NCBI GenBank assembly: GCA_963930655.1
Contig: OZ005616.1
Coordinates: forward strand, 12,490,001-12,554,000
DNA: 64,000 bases
DNA from: Myrica gale
Lineage: Eukaryota; Streptophyta; Magnoliopsida; Fagales; Myricaceae
Direction of reading: 5' to 3'
The notes beneath the pieces were generated by a model, which saw nothing but the letters and a program-made list of their open reading frames with translations, ran no database searches and was not told the origin of the DNA. Of this stretch, positions 1-11,264 are shown in pieces (position 1 is the stretch's first letter; the number at the start of each line of letters is the position of its first letter). The position numbers were made by a program, and so were the translations under genes.

Positions 1-540
1 ATCTCTCACTTTCTTGTTTCTGTGTGCTTAAGGTTAGCCATGTTAGGATTAATAAGTTCTTTTGTTAGATACTAGGATTCCATTGTCTCTAGGGGCCACC
101 TTGACTGGCAAGTGGTTCTCACCACATTATTGATTCACGTTTGAATCTCCTGACTTACTGTTGCTTGAGATGTAGGACAATTCCAAGTGCTCAGATTACC
201 TTTTATGCTAGCATGTTACAGTATATAAGTGGTTAGCCATTTGTACAGAATTTCTTGTTATCTAATAAGAAAAAGCTACGATTCCACTCTTTTTGAGTTT
301 GCTTAGCGTTGTACCAGAATTCTAAGTCGTGTGTACCATGCTCTGGAGTCATTATGGTGATCTGACCAAACTTTTCCTGGTTTAACAACAATGATATATG
401 ACACTGATAAGGTTTTTCTTTGATCCTTACCGGCTATAGGAGTACAACATGACATTTCCCTTTATACTTTCTTAAGTAGAAAACTAGCCCAAACCCTGGT
501 TAGTGTCTATATGAAAAAGTAAAGATTGAAGGAAAAAGAT

Positions 541-890
541 ATATTAGTAAAGGGTGATTGATGTGTTGTGCGGTTGGAGGAGGAAGTTTGATTGACCCCC
601 TTGCTTCGGTTGTGTAGAAGATGATCCCTTTGTGCATTTGGTGGGTTATTTGGTGGGAGTGGAATGATAGATGTTTCAATGACACTTTTTCGTCTCTTGA
701 AGGGTTGAAGGGCAAGCTGATGACTTCTCGGTTTTTGTGGGCTAATGTTGTTCTATGCTATCCTTTCTCGGATTTTTTTATTTCATTAGTTTTGTAACTT
801 GTATGGCTTAGGTGCTTCAGTATAGCTCTTGTGTACTGTCACCTTTTTCGGTTTTTAATAAAGTTTTCCTTTATAAAAAAACAAATGTAA
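541..890 (+). mobile_element. 5'-truncated LINE (non-LTR retrotransposon) 3' tail
   Basis: Positions 621-797 read as a 58-residue open stretch ending in TAA. It has the tryptophan-rich pattern seen at the C-terminus of plant LINE reverse transcriptases (a MIPLCIWW-type run, then IWWEWNDRCF). The codon at 615 is a stop, so the upstream part is out of frame or lost. The stop is followed by a short 3' UTR, an AATAAA at about 858 and a short A-run at 875-882, as expected for a LINE 3' end. The copy is dead and 5'-truncated. I could not fix its 5' edge or find target-site duplications. It lies in what should be an intron of the FAM32A-like gene. Family-level recognition is from residue pattern only. 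Confidence 0.55.
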
Positions 891-1786
891 GCCCTAGTTT
901 TGAAGTGAAAGCTAAATGATTTTGTGAGTGATTCCACTATTTATGCATAGTGCATATGGTTTTGCTGCATGCTATTACAATGGATTTTTATTTGGTGGGT
1001 GTGTTTGAAAGACAGCTCTTTCTTTCCTATTGGCATAATTTGATGAACGAGTTTCGTGACTTTTGAATAATTGGGGGCTGCTTCGTCTCATCTGAGAGCC
1101 TAATCTTTCTGTACATTTTGTTTCTTTTTTTTTTTTTTTGTTTCTAAAACCAGAGTATTGGAACCATACAACCATCAATGAAGTAGTGTAAGCTGCTCCA
1201 GTTCTTAGAATAACTTGTTGGTTACTATCTACTGCATGGACATCATCAATAACTGTCTGGACTTGCGAAGAATAAGCCCCACATGCTATTCATTTTTAAC
1301 TTGATGGGTAAAGCTGATTAGAGCAAATCTTAGTTACAACTGTGGCTGTTAGACTTAATTCAGTTACTATGGGTAACTAGGTGCCCAATCACCTCCTGTT
1401 CTTTTACTGAGAGCAGCTGCATTTTTGCTTCATATATTGTAATGGTGGAGATCATCTACACACTGTTACCACAGGTAGAATTGAAATTTGCAGGGACGAT
1501 CTCCTAAATGTTGCCATGAAATTCTATGCTTGTTTTGTTTTGATATCTGGAAAATTTCCTAAATTTGAATAAAATGCTGAATTTTGCTAAGAACAGTGCA
1601 TATAAGTTCTCCAAAGAGGAGAAAGGGGGAAAATAAAGGCGCAGAGGCTGCTGTCAAGTCAGGGGACAGATTGAAATGTACTTTTGTTGTACTAGCATTT
1701 GTTTGATCCGGCTCTTTGATCGTCTCATCCTAAATGCTGAACATCTCTCAAGTATTTTGTCACTCATTTTATTATAATTCGTGCAG

Positions 1787-2049
1787 GTGGTAGTGCAGAG
1801 CTATCTGCCAATGCTAATGAGGAAGATGTAAATGAAGGCAACAAATTGAGTAATGATGGGAAGGCTGCTAGTTACGATGAGCATCTCACTCCGGTAGAAA
1901 GACGATATATAGAGCAGAGGGAGAGAATTGATGTTCACAGATTGGCCAAGACGGCTAATAAATCTCACCGTGACAGGATTCAGGATTTCAACCAGTATCT
2001 CGCAAATATGAGTGAGCATTATGACATTCCTAAAGTTGGTCCAGGATAA
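1787..2049 (+). CDS. FAM32A-like protein, last exon (partial gene)
   Basis: This is the C-terminal exon of a FAM32A-family protein, a small conserved eukaryotic protein linked to the spliceosome in animals and yeast; its plant role is little studied. The exon follows a good acceptor (GTGCAG ending at 1786). It reads about 87 codons through a Gly-Gly-Ser-rich start, an acidic linker, then the family block LTPVERRYIEQRE, KSHRDRIQDFNQYLANMSEH and the terminal YDIPKVGPG before TAA. No ATG is needed at 1846 (the codon there is TTG); the frame continues upstream to the splice site, which splits a codon. The lysine-rich N-terminal exon was not found in the 1.8 kb upstream, so it probably lies before the window across a long intron holding a LINE fragment. 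The exon itself looks intact. Confidence 0.9.
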
Positions 2050-4586
2050 TGCTGGCAGGTTAGAGAGTTTGAGGAACAAAGGATTAACCTTTTGTTTGTC
2101 ATTGTAACATCAGTGCTATAAGTGCAATACTTGAATGTGCAGCGACCGTTGTACATGGCACATGATCTCTCTCGCCTGTCCCAAGCCAACTTGTTCCCTC
2201 TTCTTTAATGAAATACCTATTTTTATGAAATTTGCATGTGCTGGAAAGACTCTTATGTACAGCCAATTCATGCTGATGACTGCTTGTCTTCATATGTTCC
2301 TACTCTTGGTTTCCTATTAGTTCCTGTTGCTTCTTAGATGATGATGATCTGATACACTCGGAAGCAGCGTTTTGTGCGTATAGTATCAGAATAGTAAAAT
2401 GCTGAGCATGTCTCTGATCTTCAAATGTTAATAGTGGCTGGAAAATTTGTTATGTAGTGTTCAAACTATAGAGAATCATAGCCGCTTGTGTTTAGTAACG
2501 TGTTGTTGTTATCCTTGGTTGTTTTCAGATGCTAAGAATATTGACATTAACAAAGATCTGAGCAGTTGTAGAAAGAAACCATTGATAATCCTTGTTCTGA
2601 ATAAAGGGCAGACGTAATAGTTATTGTGTCGTAAAGGATTCCTTGTCATGACATTATTATTGGGTTGGGTCTAACTCAACTTTTGATCATAGACGTAGCA
2701 ACAGACTTGTATTTGGGGGTATAAACTAAGCCACTTAACAAAGCAAATAAGGTAAAAAGGATTAAATATACTTTTTGCCTCCTACAATTAGCTCCACTCG
2801 GCTTGATTTACACCCCCAAGTACGATACATTGGTACACAAAACTACTTACAGGAAATGGTTTTAATTGGTTACCTTGAGAAATTAAGGATTGGATTTCAT
2901 TTCTTGTCTTTTCATATTCTCAAATCTATAATGCAACCTTAGACTGTTTTAAATTTATGGACAGGAAAGATGTTAGAGTTAGGAGAATGTTATCGCGGAA
3001 AAGTAGAAGTGAGAAGTATTGATGTTGGGACAATTTACATTATAATTAGATATTTAATAAAATTCGAAGTAATGTCAATTTGAAAGACATTTTTCATTTT
3101 TACTGAAATAATAATTAAAATGAAAGACCTTTGGATTCTTATTCATGCCAATTATGTAGGCATTTAGATAGAGAAAAATAAAATTTGAACTCGAGAAAGC
3201 AATTAAAAATCAAGATAGCGGAGCATGAATTTGAATGTTATTAGCTAAATAATTCATAATGTTTGCCATAGAATATTCTAAAAGGACACAATCCTAGCCC
3301 TTCAAAGAGTTCTAATCCAAAGGTTTAGAATGGTTCCCTAAACAAAAATCTTTGCCATCTCTTTTAAGCTTTTATTAAAGGTTTGTCATATAATATTTTA
3401 AAAGAGATGCTTATAACTTTAGAATATCCTTTATGCATGAAATCTTTTTTCTATGCTCTTTGTACGTCAGCTGGTCATCTTGGTCTCTCATCCGTATCCA
3501 GTTTCCTGCTCCTTAGTGCATCTTCAATTAAATGTACCTTAAATTCTCACAAGAAAATTAATTCATGTTTTGACACATGAATATGGACTAGGTACAATAT
3601 AATTGCATGAAAATTTAATTTAATTTGAAGTCGCAAAATAAAGCACAAATCATGCTATTTCATCAATTTAAATTGCAATTTGGATTAATGTCCCTTCATC
3701 AATTTTCCATAAAAAACCAATAATTATGATAAGAAAGATTGCAATTATACTGGTTTTAAATGTACTAATCATGTAACATTCTAGCTCAATCACATCTTAA
3801 TGCAAATTATCAACCAAAAGTATATATAAAATTATCAACCAAAAGCATCTTTTGCAATTAATGAACAAGATAACCATAAATATTATCAATACCAATGATC
3901 TTCCTCTTTAAAGTTGTCCCTAAATGTCACATTGCCGCCCAATATATTTGATAGGCAAGCATCACCTAAGTACCAATTATTGTTCTTTTCCTTCAAATCC
4001 TACAAAAGAAATTCAAGAGGAAACTTTTGGTACCCAAACTTTTGCTTATGAGTAGTTGTATCTACCTGTTTTTATTCATTTGAACAGGTCAATAACAACT
4101 TGTGGGAAACGTGCACGTTCTGATATGATGGTGCCGATTACATCATCATGTAACACACTGCTTGTATTCTAAACATTTTGTATGAATGCAACTGTTTAGC
4201 TAATTTGAGAAAGCTACTCTCCTTTGTGACAAGAATTAATCACATATTTTCCATACAATTCTCTATTTTTACAAGCACTTTACAAAAGTAAAAAATGTGT
4301 CCATTACTATAAGACAACGCTTGAGGTATTGATGGTCCGGGCTATTACAGAACGTGCAACACATATATAAAATATAGACAAAGAAAACTTATAGTACTTT
4401 CTTTTCTTTTTTGTTCTTTCTATTTGTGCCATGGGATTGTATTGTGAAATGTTGCAAGGGACATTGAGTATGCTTTGCTTAAGTGATAAAATAAAATATG
4501 CACATAAGATAAGAGGTTTGTGTGACCTCTCTTTTGTAACTAACAGTACTAATCGGCCACAACAATAATCAAGAACTATAAGGGGC
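2050..4586. other. 3' UTR of the FAM32A-like gene, then AT-rich intergenic DNA
   Basis: The first 250-300 bases after the stop are probably the 3' UTR; an AATGAAATA-type sequence lies at about 2208. From about 2640 to 4580 the DNA is AT-rich and has many short stop-broken frames. I see no gene, no long inverted repeat and no recognisable transposon end here. A short direct repeat (ATCAACCAAAAG) occurs at about 3808 and 3834. The last 100 bases are probably the promoter and leader of the ankyrin gene fragment that starts at 4587. Confidence 0.5.
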
Positions 4587-4862
4587 ATGGATCAATTTTT
4601 ATACGAAGCTACAGCGGATGGCAAAATGGAGGCTTTCGAACATATTGTTTATCCTCTTGATTGTTTAAGAACCATCGGTAATAATACGATTCTCCATATA
4701 TACGCCACAACTCTAATTGAAGATTCAGAATCAACAGTGGCCTTTGTTAATGCAATTCTCAGCAAGTGTCGGTCACTGCTACGGGGAACCAATAACAAAG
4801 GCGAGACTCTACTGCATATTGCAGCAAGAGACGGGCATGTTCAGTGGAGGAACTATGAATGA
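4587..4862 (+). pseudogene. ACD6/ITN1-like ankyrin-repeat protein, N-terminal fragment
   Basis: The ATG at 4587 opens a 91-codon frame. It starts MDQFLYEATADGKMEAFE and has two ankyrin-like units: NNTILHIYATT at about residues 32-42 and a clear consensus helix GETLLHIAARDGH at about 72-84. This layout (short N-terminus, TxLHI, then a LLRxxNxKGxTLLHIAARxGH unit) is typical of plant ankyrin membrane proteins of the ACD6/ITN1 group, which work in defence and salt signalling and normally have about 500-650 residues with a C-terminal PGG membrane domain. Here the similarity stops after GHV, and a CACTA end starts 40 bp after the stop codon. No further ankyrin or PGG sequence was seen beyond the transposons, so I call it a truncated gene. 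The 91-residue product could still be made, but it lacks any membrane domain. Confidence 0.65.
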
Positions 4863-4912
4863 ATTTGAAGGGGGTAAACTCCTAAGGGAAAATGACAAAA
4901 ATCACTACAAAA

Positions 4913-5290
4913 AAAACACCTATAGCGGCGGTCGGAAACCACTGCTATAGGTCTAAAAACAACTGCTATAGTCTATAGCAGCGGTTTTTAGCGGTGGTGT
5001 TGACCACCGCTATATCACCATCAGTATAGCCTTATAGCAGCAGTTATAGAGACCGCTGGCAAAGACCACCGCTCTATAGCGACGGTCATCAAGCGGAGGC
5101 CTGACCACCACTATAGGCCCAACCACAGTTGCGGTTTTTTCTGCAGAAGCTCTATAGCGACAGTTGGTTGACCGTCGCTAGAGGTCAACTGACCGCGACT
5201 ATAGTGTTATAGCGGCGATCATGTGATCGCCGCTATAAACCTTTCCATTGGTTTACATATAACGGCGGTCAGTGACCACCGCTACAGGTG
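4913..5290. repeat. CACTA subterminal repeat zone (TAGCGGCGGTC motifs)
   Basis: Many copies, in both orientations, of a motif close to TATAGCGGCGGTC / GACCACCGCTATA occur here. Examples start near 4922, 4985, 5009, 5062, 5138, 5198, 5209, 5226 and 5262. Several adjacent copies form inverted pairs that could fold into hairpins. In CACTA elements such zones bind the TNPA-like transposase subunit. The same motif family recurs in both ends of the second CACTA element in this window (11525-11780 and 27880-28150), so the two belong to related families. Confidence 0.75.
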
Positions 5291-5528
5291 TGCTGTTTGT
5301 TTTTTTTTAATATTCGAATTTCATTTTTTTTAATATTTTCCTGCAATACAAATTTTGTTATAGATTTTAATTGATTGATGCAAACAAAGAAAAATGTAAT
5401 AAAACAAAATATATTTCATTATAACCATGTCTTACAAGTTTTGCATCAAACAAAAATAAGTGAAGAACAATTTCTCAATAGTCTAAAAACTAACAAGTCA
5501 TGACATTTGACAACAAATAACTATAAAT

Positions 5529-6919
5529 TTAATCCTCTCCACCTTCAGCACCTTCATCAGCACCATCTGCTCCTGCACTTTCTGCATCATCGACATTTAC
5601 TATTGCAATATTGGAAAATTAACAAACAGTAATGACACGAACAAAGATAAAAGAGCTTAGTACACACTTAAAATTAAATTAAGTTAGTATTGGAAAATTA
5701 CGCACTTTCATTTATGTTAGTATCTTACCAGCACTCGTTTTTCGACTTGCATGAGATGATCTATGAATTGCTGGTGAAACTTGATTGTTATTGGTAACAT
5801 CTCGGTCTTTACGTTGCTCCTACAACAGTTAAACAAACATTAATTAACTACGAAATATACATAAATAGAATCAATAGTAATATGTGAGGATAAGTAAATA
5901 AAACTTTTACCCAAGCTTGTGCCATCATTTGTATTGTAGATTTAAGCGATGGTACTTCAGACTCCAACGTCTGAACTTTATTTTCCATATATAGCTCTCT
6001 CTTGTTACTAGAGGATGCAGGCTGACTAGATCTTACGTTGGTGTTAGGAGGATGAGATGAAGGAGTTGGTCCTAATCCAACGCCGCGAAAGCGACCATGT
6101 CGTTCTGGACAATCACTTGTGCATATCGGTCAGATGGTGACCAACCGATGCTGCCATCCACTCTAAATTGGCTCAAAGTTTGTGAACTTCCTGAATCGTT
6201 CAGTCCAATCTCCTCCATTCGCTTATGAGAGAAAAAACATACAATTAAATTTTGAATTAATATTCACACATTCAAATTAAAATTGATGTAATAGTGACAT
6301 ACTATTTTCTCTTCTACGTCCGGATTTATTGGAGATTGGTCAGAACGTATATGGACGGCTTTATATAACTCCGCTCGATCAATTGGAACTTGTTTCTCTT
6401 TTTCCTACATCACAAACACGAATTAGTGATGAAATTGTAAATTACAAATAAGAATGATAATGATAAGTACTATACCATTAAACAAACTAATGAAGTACTA
6501 CATACCAATTCGTGAGCATAACGTGCAAAGTTTTTGATCTTGCAGTGTGGGGCGTCGTTTGGAGTGATTTATTTTGTTTTCCGACTTGACTTTGACGCTA
6601 CATTAACATCAAGACATTTAAAATTAATAATAAGCTACGTTCATGAAAACTATAATACAAATAAATAATATCATACCCGTCCTGCACCAGAATAGCAAAA
6701 ATCGACCACTTTGCAAAATTGCTCCAAATTAACGTCTGTTGGAGCATTATTTTTCACATACTGAGGCTTAAATGCCTCATAAAAAAATTCCTGCTTTAAA
6801 CTACATTTGTAGTTCCTCCCTTTCTCTCCTAAATCTTTGAGGAACCAACTCTTGACAATATTCCTTAATATAACCAACATCATATAACAATTACCCCTCA
6901 AATCTCCAATAAACTCCAC
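5529..6919 (-). pseudogene. Transposase_24 (Ptta/En/Spm) transposase remnant
   Basis: Pieces of a plant En/Spm-type transposase read on the minus strand in family order. 6919-6674 encodes the block around LKDLGEKGRNYKC with the NLEQFCKVVDFC segment. About 6600-6490 gives a short SKRRPTLQDQ-like piece. About 6415-6300 gives PIDRAELYKAVHIRSDQ, close to the family's 'RAELY..TH.R..G' motif. About 6237-5915 gives MEEIGLNDSGSSQTL and then, after a one-base frame change near 6110, the diagnostic ERHGRFRGVGLGPTPS motif and a coiled ELYMENKVQTLES segment. About 5821-5735 and 5605-5529 give a basic and then an acidic C-terminus ending at TAA (5529-5531). Intron-like gaps separate the pieces. The frame change and stops make it non-functional. 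Confidence 0.65.
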
Positions 6920-7062
6920 AGAACCAACAACAAATAATACTTAGCCCTACCCTCCGCCTTCCAACAAAACCCACAAACACCAACATCTCCAATAAACTTC
7001 ACAGAACCAACAACAAGTAATAGTTAGCCCTGCCCTCCGCCATCCAATAAGCTCCAAAAACT
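6902..7062. repeat. Tandem duplication, 83-bp period, two units
   Basis: A unit starting ATCTCCAATAAACTYC at 6902 recurs at 6985, with the following CACAGAACCAACAACAARTAAT and the TTAGCCCT.CCCTCCGCC block conserved. The copies differ at several sites, so the duplication is not recent. It lies in the upstream part of the minus-strand transposase remnant. Confidence 0.7.
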
Positions 7063-7860
7063 CCAATCTCCAAAAAAAAAAGCAAAAAAGAACAAACAAT
7101 AGTAATTGATGAAGAGATTCAAAATACCATTGACTTGTGAAAGAGTAATATGTTATCGTCATGTCACCTAGTGTCCCTCAATTAGGAATAACAACCAAAT
7201 CTGAAAATATACCGAAATTAGTTTCTAAGCTTCGAAAAAAGCACATAGCACATAGCATATTCCATCAAAATGACTATAAACTACAAATCAGAAACAAAAA
7301 ATAAAAGGCAAGGATCTACAATTTTAGTTTACAAAAGTACATGACCCCAGCTGAATGTTTCACCTTTTAGATTGAGGACATACAACAGTCTCAGCATCAA
7401 CATCCAAAAATACACTAGTTTTTATTTATTATAGCTCAAAATCATATTGCAAGCCATTGTTACTTATTTCCACAGCATCAAGTAATACATCAATTCATAC
7501 GGCAGTGTTTGATATCAATGTTCATATGCACATATATATGCATACCTAAATACAAACAGGCCCACCCACTACAAAAGACATGCACTTGCCTTCACAAAAT
7601 CGCTACATTCATACTTTTAAACGATAAGAACCCCTGTACTCGTCCCAGTGAAAAATCTGCCTTGGATTTAAATTTCATCTCAAAACGTAATTATCTATTA
7701 TAATCCAAAAGACAGGGTAAATCACACGGAAAATTAACCCTGAATGCAGTTGGTATGTTTCCTAGAACTTCACTGAATAGTACATGTGGTCACATGTTTC
7801 CCAGCTTAATCTTTCCCGAATATGCATACAGTTCTACAACAAATCTTCTGGACATTATCC
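7063..7860. other. Non-coding stretch inside transposon-rich DNA
   Basis: AT-rich sequence with no convincing coding region. A CACTACAAAAG at 7567 looks like a CACTA terminus, but no subterminal repeats follow it and no partner end was found, so I do not call an element start there. Confidence 0.4.
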
Positions 7861-8270
7861 TAAGGGTCCGGCCTCAAACGCAAAAGTCCGGATGTATAAC
7901 GTAAGGGTCTGGACCTTCATGTAAAAGTCCGGACACTGTGTCAGTGCCGGGTTACCTCAACCAAAATATAAACTATCATACTCAAAACAATGCTAACAAT
8001 TAACACAATCAATTTCTACGTACAAATAAATCAAAAAAAAAAATGTACAATGCAAAAAATAGAATTGAAAATCTATACGTAAAACTATAAAAAAATTAAA
8101 TTTTTACGGCTAAAATCATGTTAAAAGTAAAAAAAAACAAACCTTAACGAGATTAGAGATTCAAAAGAATAATATTAGGTCAAGATTTGAGAGCTATGAG
8201 ATTTTGAAGAGACGGATAGTTTGTTATGAAAATGCCGAATTGCTCGGCTTTTGTCAAAACTCGCCCTCCC

Positions 8271-8836
8271 GTCCGAACCTTACACTAACAGTCAGCACGG
8301 TAGTTTTAAACACGTGGCCCAATCAACGCAATCGTATTAAATGCCAAAATTTAAACCATTTCAAACGGTTCGGCATACTAAATACATTCGGACTAGTTTT
8401 AGACGTTCGAACCTGTGTACTTCTAAACAGCGCCACTTGGCACCGCACGTTTGGCTGACCCACACGTCCGAACACGTAATAAACGTTCGGACGTTCACAA
8501 CTGTTTCCCACCATATTGTAACGTAAACACGTGTAAACCATGCGACGGTTAAATATCCGTCCGGATCCTATACTAACAGTCCGGACGGTAAGTTTTCACA
8601 CGTATCCCAAACAACGCAAGCGTATTAAATGCCAAAATTTAAACCATTTCAAAACGGTTCGGCACACTAAATACGTTCGGACCTGTTTTAGACGTTCGAA
8701 CTTAATTACTTCTAAACCGCGTGACGTGGCATTGTACCTTTGGCTGACGTAGACTTCCGAACACGTTCGGACGTGCACAATTGTTTTCCACCATCTTGTA
8801 ACGTAAACACGTGTAAACCATGCGACGGTTACATAG
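8271..8836. repeat. Tandem duplication of about 280 bp in the subterminal zone
   Basis: The block from about 8271 to 8550 recurs from about 8559 to 8830. Shared landmarks are TATTAAATGCCAAAATTTAAACC (8336 and 8612 regions), a run of GTTCGGACG motifs, and ACGTAAACACGTGTAAACC at 8521 and 8801 (period 280). The copies are diverged but align over their full length. Duplication of subterminal motif arrays is usual in CACTA elements. Confidence 0.75.
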
Positions 8837-9380
8837 GAGTTCGGACGTATTGCTCATCGTTCCAACAGTGTCGCCTAATTATAACAGTCCGGACCCTATC
8901 CCTCTATGTTCAAATGCTTATTTGTTATGTAGTCCGAACGACTGATTTGCTAATTTAAATAAGTGAAGAAAAATAATTTCAGTTAATTAAATTAAAATTG
9001 GTAACAGTTAATTACACTAGCTGTTCTATTAACATAACACTTGTACTAGTAGCCTATATAATCTTACTGATTATCCCTTTAAATTGTACTAAATTCAAGT
9101 GAAAGAATATAAACTAATTAAAAATATAAAAAATAATCCAAATACCGAACGAAAAATACGATGATAATGTCAAGTACAAGCCTGAGATGGTCTTTCAAAC
9201 GATATGTAAATAATTAATACTAATAAAACATAAACAGGAAACTAGTCCAAATCGATAGCTGACTCGTCCAGATCTAAACCGAAAGCATTACGAACATGCG
9301 ACAAATGATCCTCCATATTATTCACTCGTCGGACGAGTGTCTGTAGCTGTATCGGAACGGTATGGACAGATCGGGACAAC

Positions 9381-9659
9381 TCAGACAATTACACTCACAA
9401 AGAACAGCTCCCTCCGCATAATATTGAGCTCTTCCGTCAGTGCCCTATCCATTAGAATAAGTTTGGTCTCTAGACCAATCAAGCGGTATTGGAGCGTCAT
9501 ACACAACGAATGTGTCGACATCACTATTTCCCGAATACTCTCCCTCAACTCCACTAAAAAGGCTTTCGCCCAAGCTGGTTGCTCTGTCTGTCTCCCAACA
9601 TTGGTGCTATTTCTCCCTGGGTGTTCCATTGTCAACCTAGAAAAAACCGTCCGACCCAT
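9381..9659 (-). other. Short open frame inside the CACTA-type element, function not recognised
   Basis: A 92-codon minus-strand frame lies between the two subterminal zones. An internal Met near residue 11 (MEHPGRNSTNVGRQ) is a possible start. The middle (AWAKAFLVELRESIREIV, then LQYRLIGLETKLILMDRALTEEL) has a heptad-like hydrophobic pattern, so a short coiled coil is plausible. It has no catalytic motif and no signal peptide. It could be a remnant of a transposase accessory protein such as TNPA, which also has coiled-coil parts, but that is inference from position only. It may equally be a chance frame. Confidence 0.3.
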
Positions 9660-10520
9660 ATAAAAAATGTTCGAATGAAAATCAAACTAGTCGTTTAAAT
9701 TGTATACCGTCCGAACAGATAAAAACAGTCCATACACTGTGAACAACAGTCCGGATGTTGTGAAAAATAGTCCGGACTGTGTTTAACACCGTCTAAACGG
9801 TATTTCGACGAACCGAACCAAAACAAATTAATTTAATCAATGAAAACAACCAATAAATTAAATAGCGGACGATATTGAATTAAAATATATGAACTTAAGA
9901 AGCAAATTTATTGAATTTTTTTTTACCTGAATGTTGTTTGAGAGATCTTGAATGAGAAGTCCTTGGGAGAAAAGTTTGAGAGACGAGAGAGTGTTTGGGA
10001 GAAAAGATTAAAAGAGGAGAGAGAGTTTGTGATCTTCACAAAGTCTAAACGTCCCTCGAACATGTTCGAACGTACTTTAGAAGAGTCCGAACGTGTTTCT
10101 ACTTTACACGTAGCCCAATCAAATTTAACGTCATTAAATATGTCGATGAATTCGAAATGTATCTAGAACTTTACCCGTCCGGACTGGTTATTGGTTCGGA
10201 CGTCTGGGAAAAAGAATCGGACTTAAGCATTCGGACGACCTTTTTGGGTTGTTCGGACATTGTTTGAAAAATTGTGACGATTCTAATTGTCACTCAGTTA
10301 AGACGATTTGCAATTTTTCACCCAGTACATAGTCCAGACGTGGTCGTGTGGAGTCCGAACGATATTTTTTTGTGATGATTTTTACCGTCACTCATTGGTG
10401 ACTGGTGTATGTCGTCATTCCTGAAATACGTCTGAACGCGTTTTTGACGGTCCGGACGGTATTGTGGTTCTTGTATGATATTTTATGACTTAATTAATAT
10501 TTTGACAGGAAAAAAACTAC

Positions 10521-10567
10521 TTTAGGTGACAAAATCTGGTTTGACACCCAGATTTTTGTCACCTAAA
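10521..10567. repeat. Near-terminal hairpin of the CACTA-type element
   Basis: TTTAGGTGACAAAATCTGG (10521-10539) and CCAGATTTTTGTCACCTAAA (10548-10567) are inverted copies separated by 8 bases, with one extra base in the second arm. The hairpin ends 18 bp before the TTGTAGTG terminus. Confidence 0.85.
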
Positions 10568-10585
10568 AGCTCATTTCTTGTAGTG

Positions 10586-11264
10586 TAATATCAATTAACT
10601 TGGGCTAGTTGATTGACGTTCCTCAACTTGAGGTGCTTTTACGATTAGTGGGTTCAATCCATGAACTTCACGGATATCTAAGTCAACATTTATCAGTTAC
10701 CATAACTATCTTGATAGCTTTCTTATCATCCATCTTCTTCCATCCATATTTCTTCTTTCTTTCTTTTTCTTAGTATACTTTTGCTATTTAGCACGAGTTC
10801 CTATTTAGATGGTCACTAGAGTATCATCACTGGGTGTGTGTGAGATAAACACAAGTGCTTGTGAGGGAAAACACAAGAGGGATAGGCATTGTTAGGGGAC
10901 TAGACTGGGGAGCCTACCACACGTGCCCCACGCGCCCGACCTGGTTCTTCATTTTTGGGCTGCTTCCGGCAATTTTTAGAAGCCACACACCTGTTGGGTG
11001 GTTCCTGCTGCCTCTGGTGAACCCAACCCCACCAAGTGGTTGCCTCTCGGCTGCAAGGTAAAGAAGTCAGCCAGAGGGAAAGGGAAACCCTAGAGAAACT
11101 TCACACGGCGGAGTGAAAAAGGGCTCCACTTTTACGGAGAGAAAAAATGATCTTTTTGTGTCCCCTTATGTTGATATATGTATACCTGTGACGAGCTGGT
11201 ATTACTCTCAATAATGTCAAACAAAGGGACTAGGTAGGAACTACTGCTCAATCGCTTTAAAGAT
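10586..11264. other. Unassigned stretch between CACTA end and kinase exon
   Basis: No coding region is supported. 10850-11110 is GC-richer than its surroundings and includes a GCAAGGTAAAG that could be a splice donor, followed by a purine-rich stretch. It could be leader sequence of an unidentified gene or part of an old LTR. The 5' exons of the kinase gene (glycine loop, invariant lysine) are not here. Confidence 0.3.

Larger units (their letters stand above)
4903..7100. mobile_element. CACTA (En/Spm) transposon remnant, left end with transposase
   Basis: The element starts with the terminal motif CACTACAAAAAA at 4903, preceded by AAT. The next 390 bp are a subterminal zone packed with short direct and inverted motifs of the TATAGCGGCGGTC kind, as CACTA elements have for transposase binding. 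Inside, on the minus strand, lies a broken Transposase_24 (Ptta/En/Spm) gene. I found no matching right end: the next terminus to the right (10585) has a different subterminal motif and flank, so the right border given here is only where recognisable transposase sequence ends. The element probably lost its right part to later insertions or deletion. Confidence 0.7.
7861..10585. mobile_element. CACTA-type element, right part, with GTCCGGAC/GTTCGGACG subterminal repeats
   Basis: The right end reads TTTCTTGTAGTG and stops at 10585 (inverted form CACTACAAGAAA, the classic CACTA terminus), followed by TAA. Two zones, about 7868-8940 and 9650-10470, are dense in a GTCCGGAC / GTTCGGACG / CGTCCGAAC motif in both orientations, a different motif from that at 4903. 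A short open frame lies between the zones. No left CACTACAAGAAA end with a matching TAA flank was found upstream. This is either a left-deleted element or a piece nested into the CACTA at 4903. It looks non-autonomous. Confidence 0.65.

Noticed and set aside
7567..7580. CACTACAAAAG as a CACTA left end matching the terminus at 10585
   Set aside because: The preceding bases (ACC) do not match the TAA flank, the sequence differs from the right end after nine bases, and no subterminal repeats follow.
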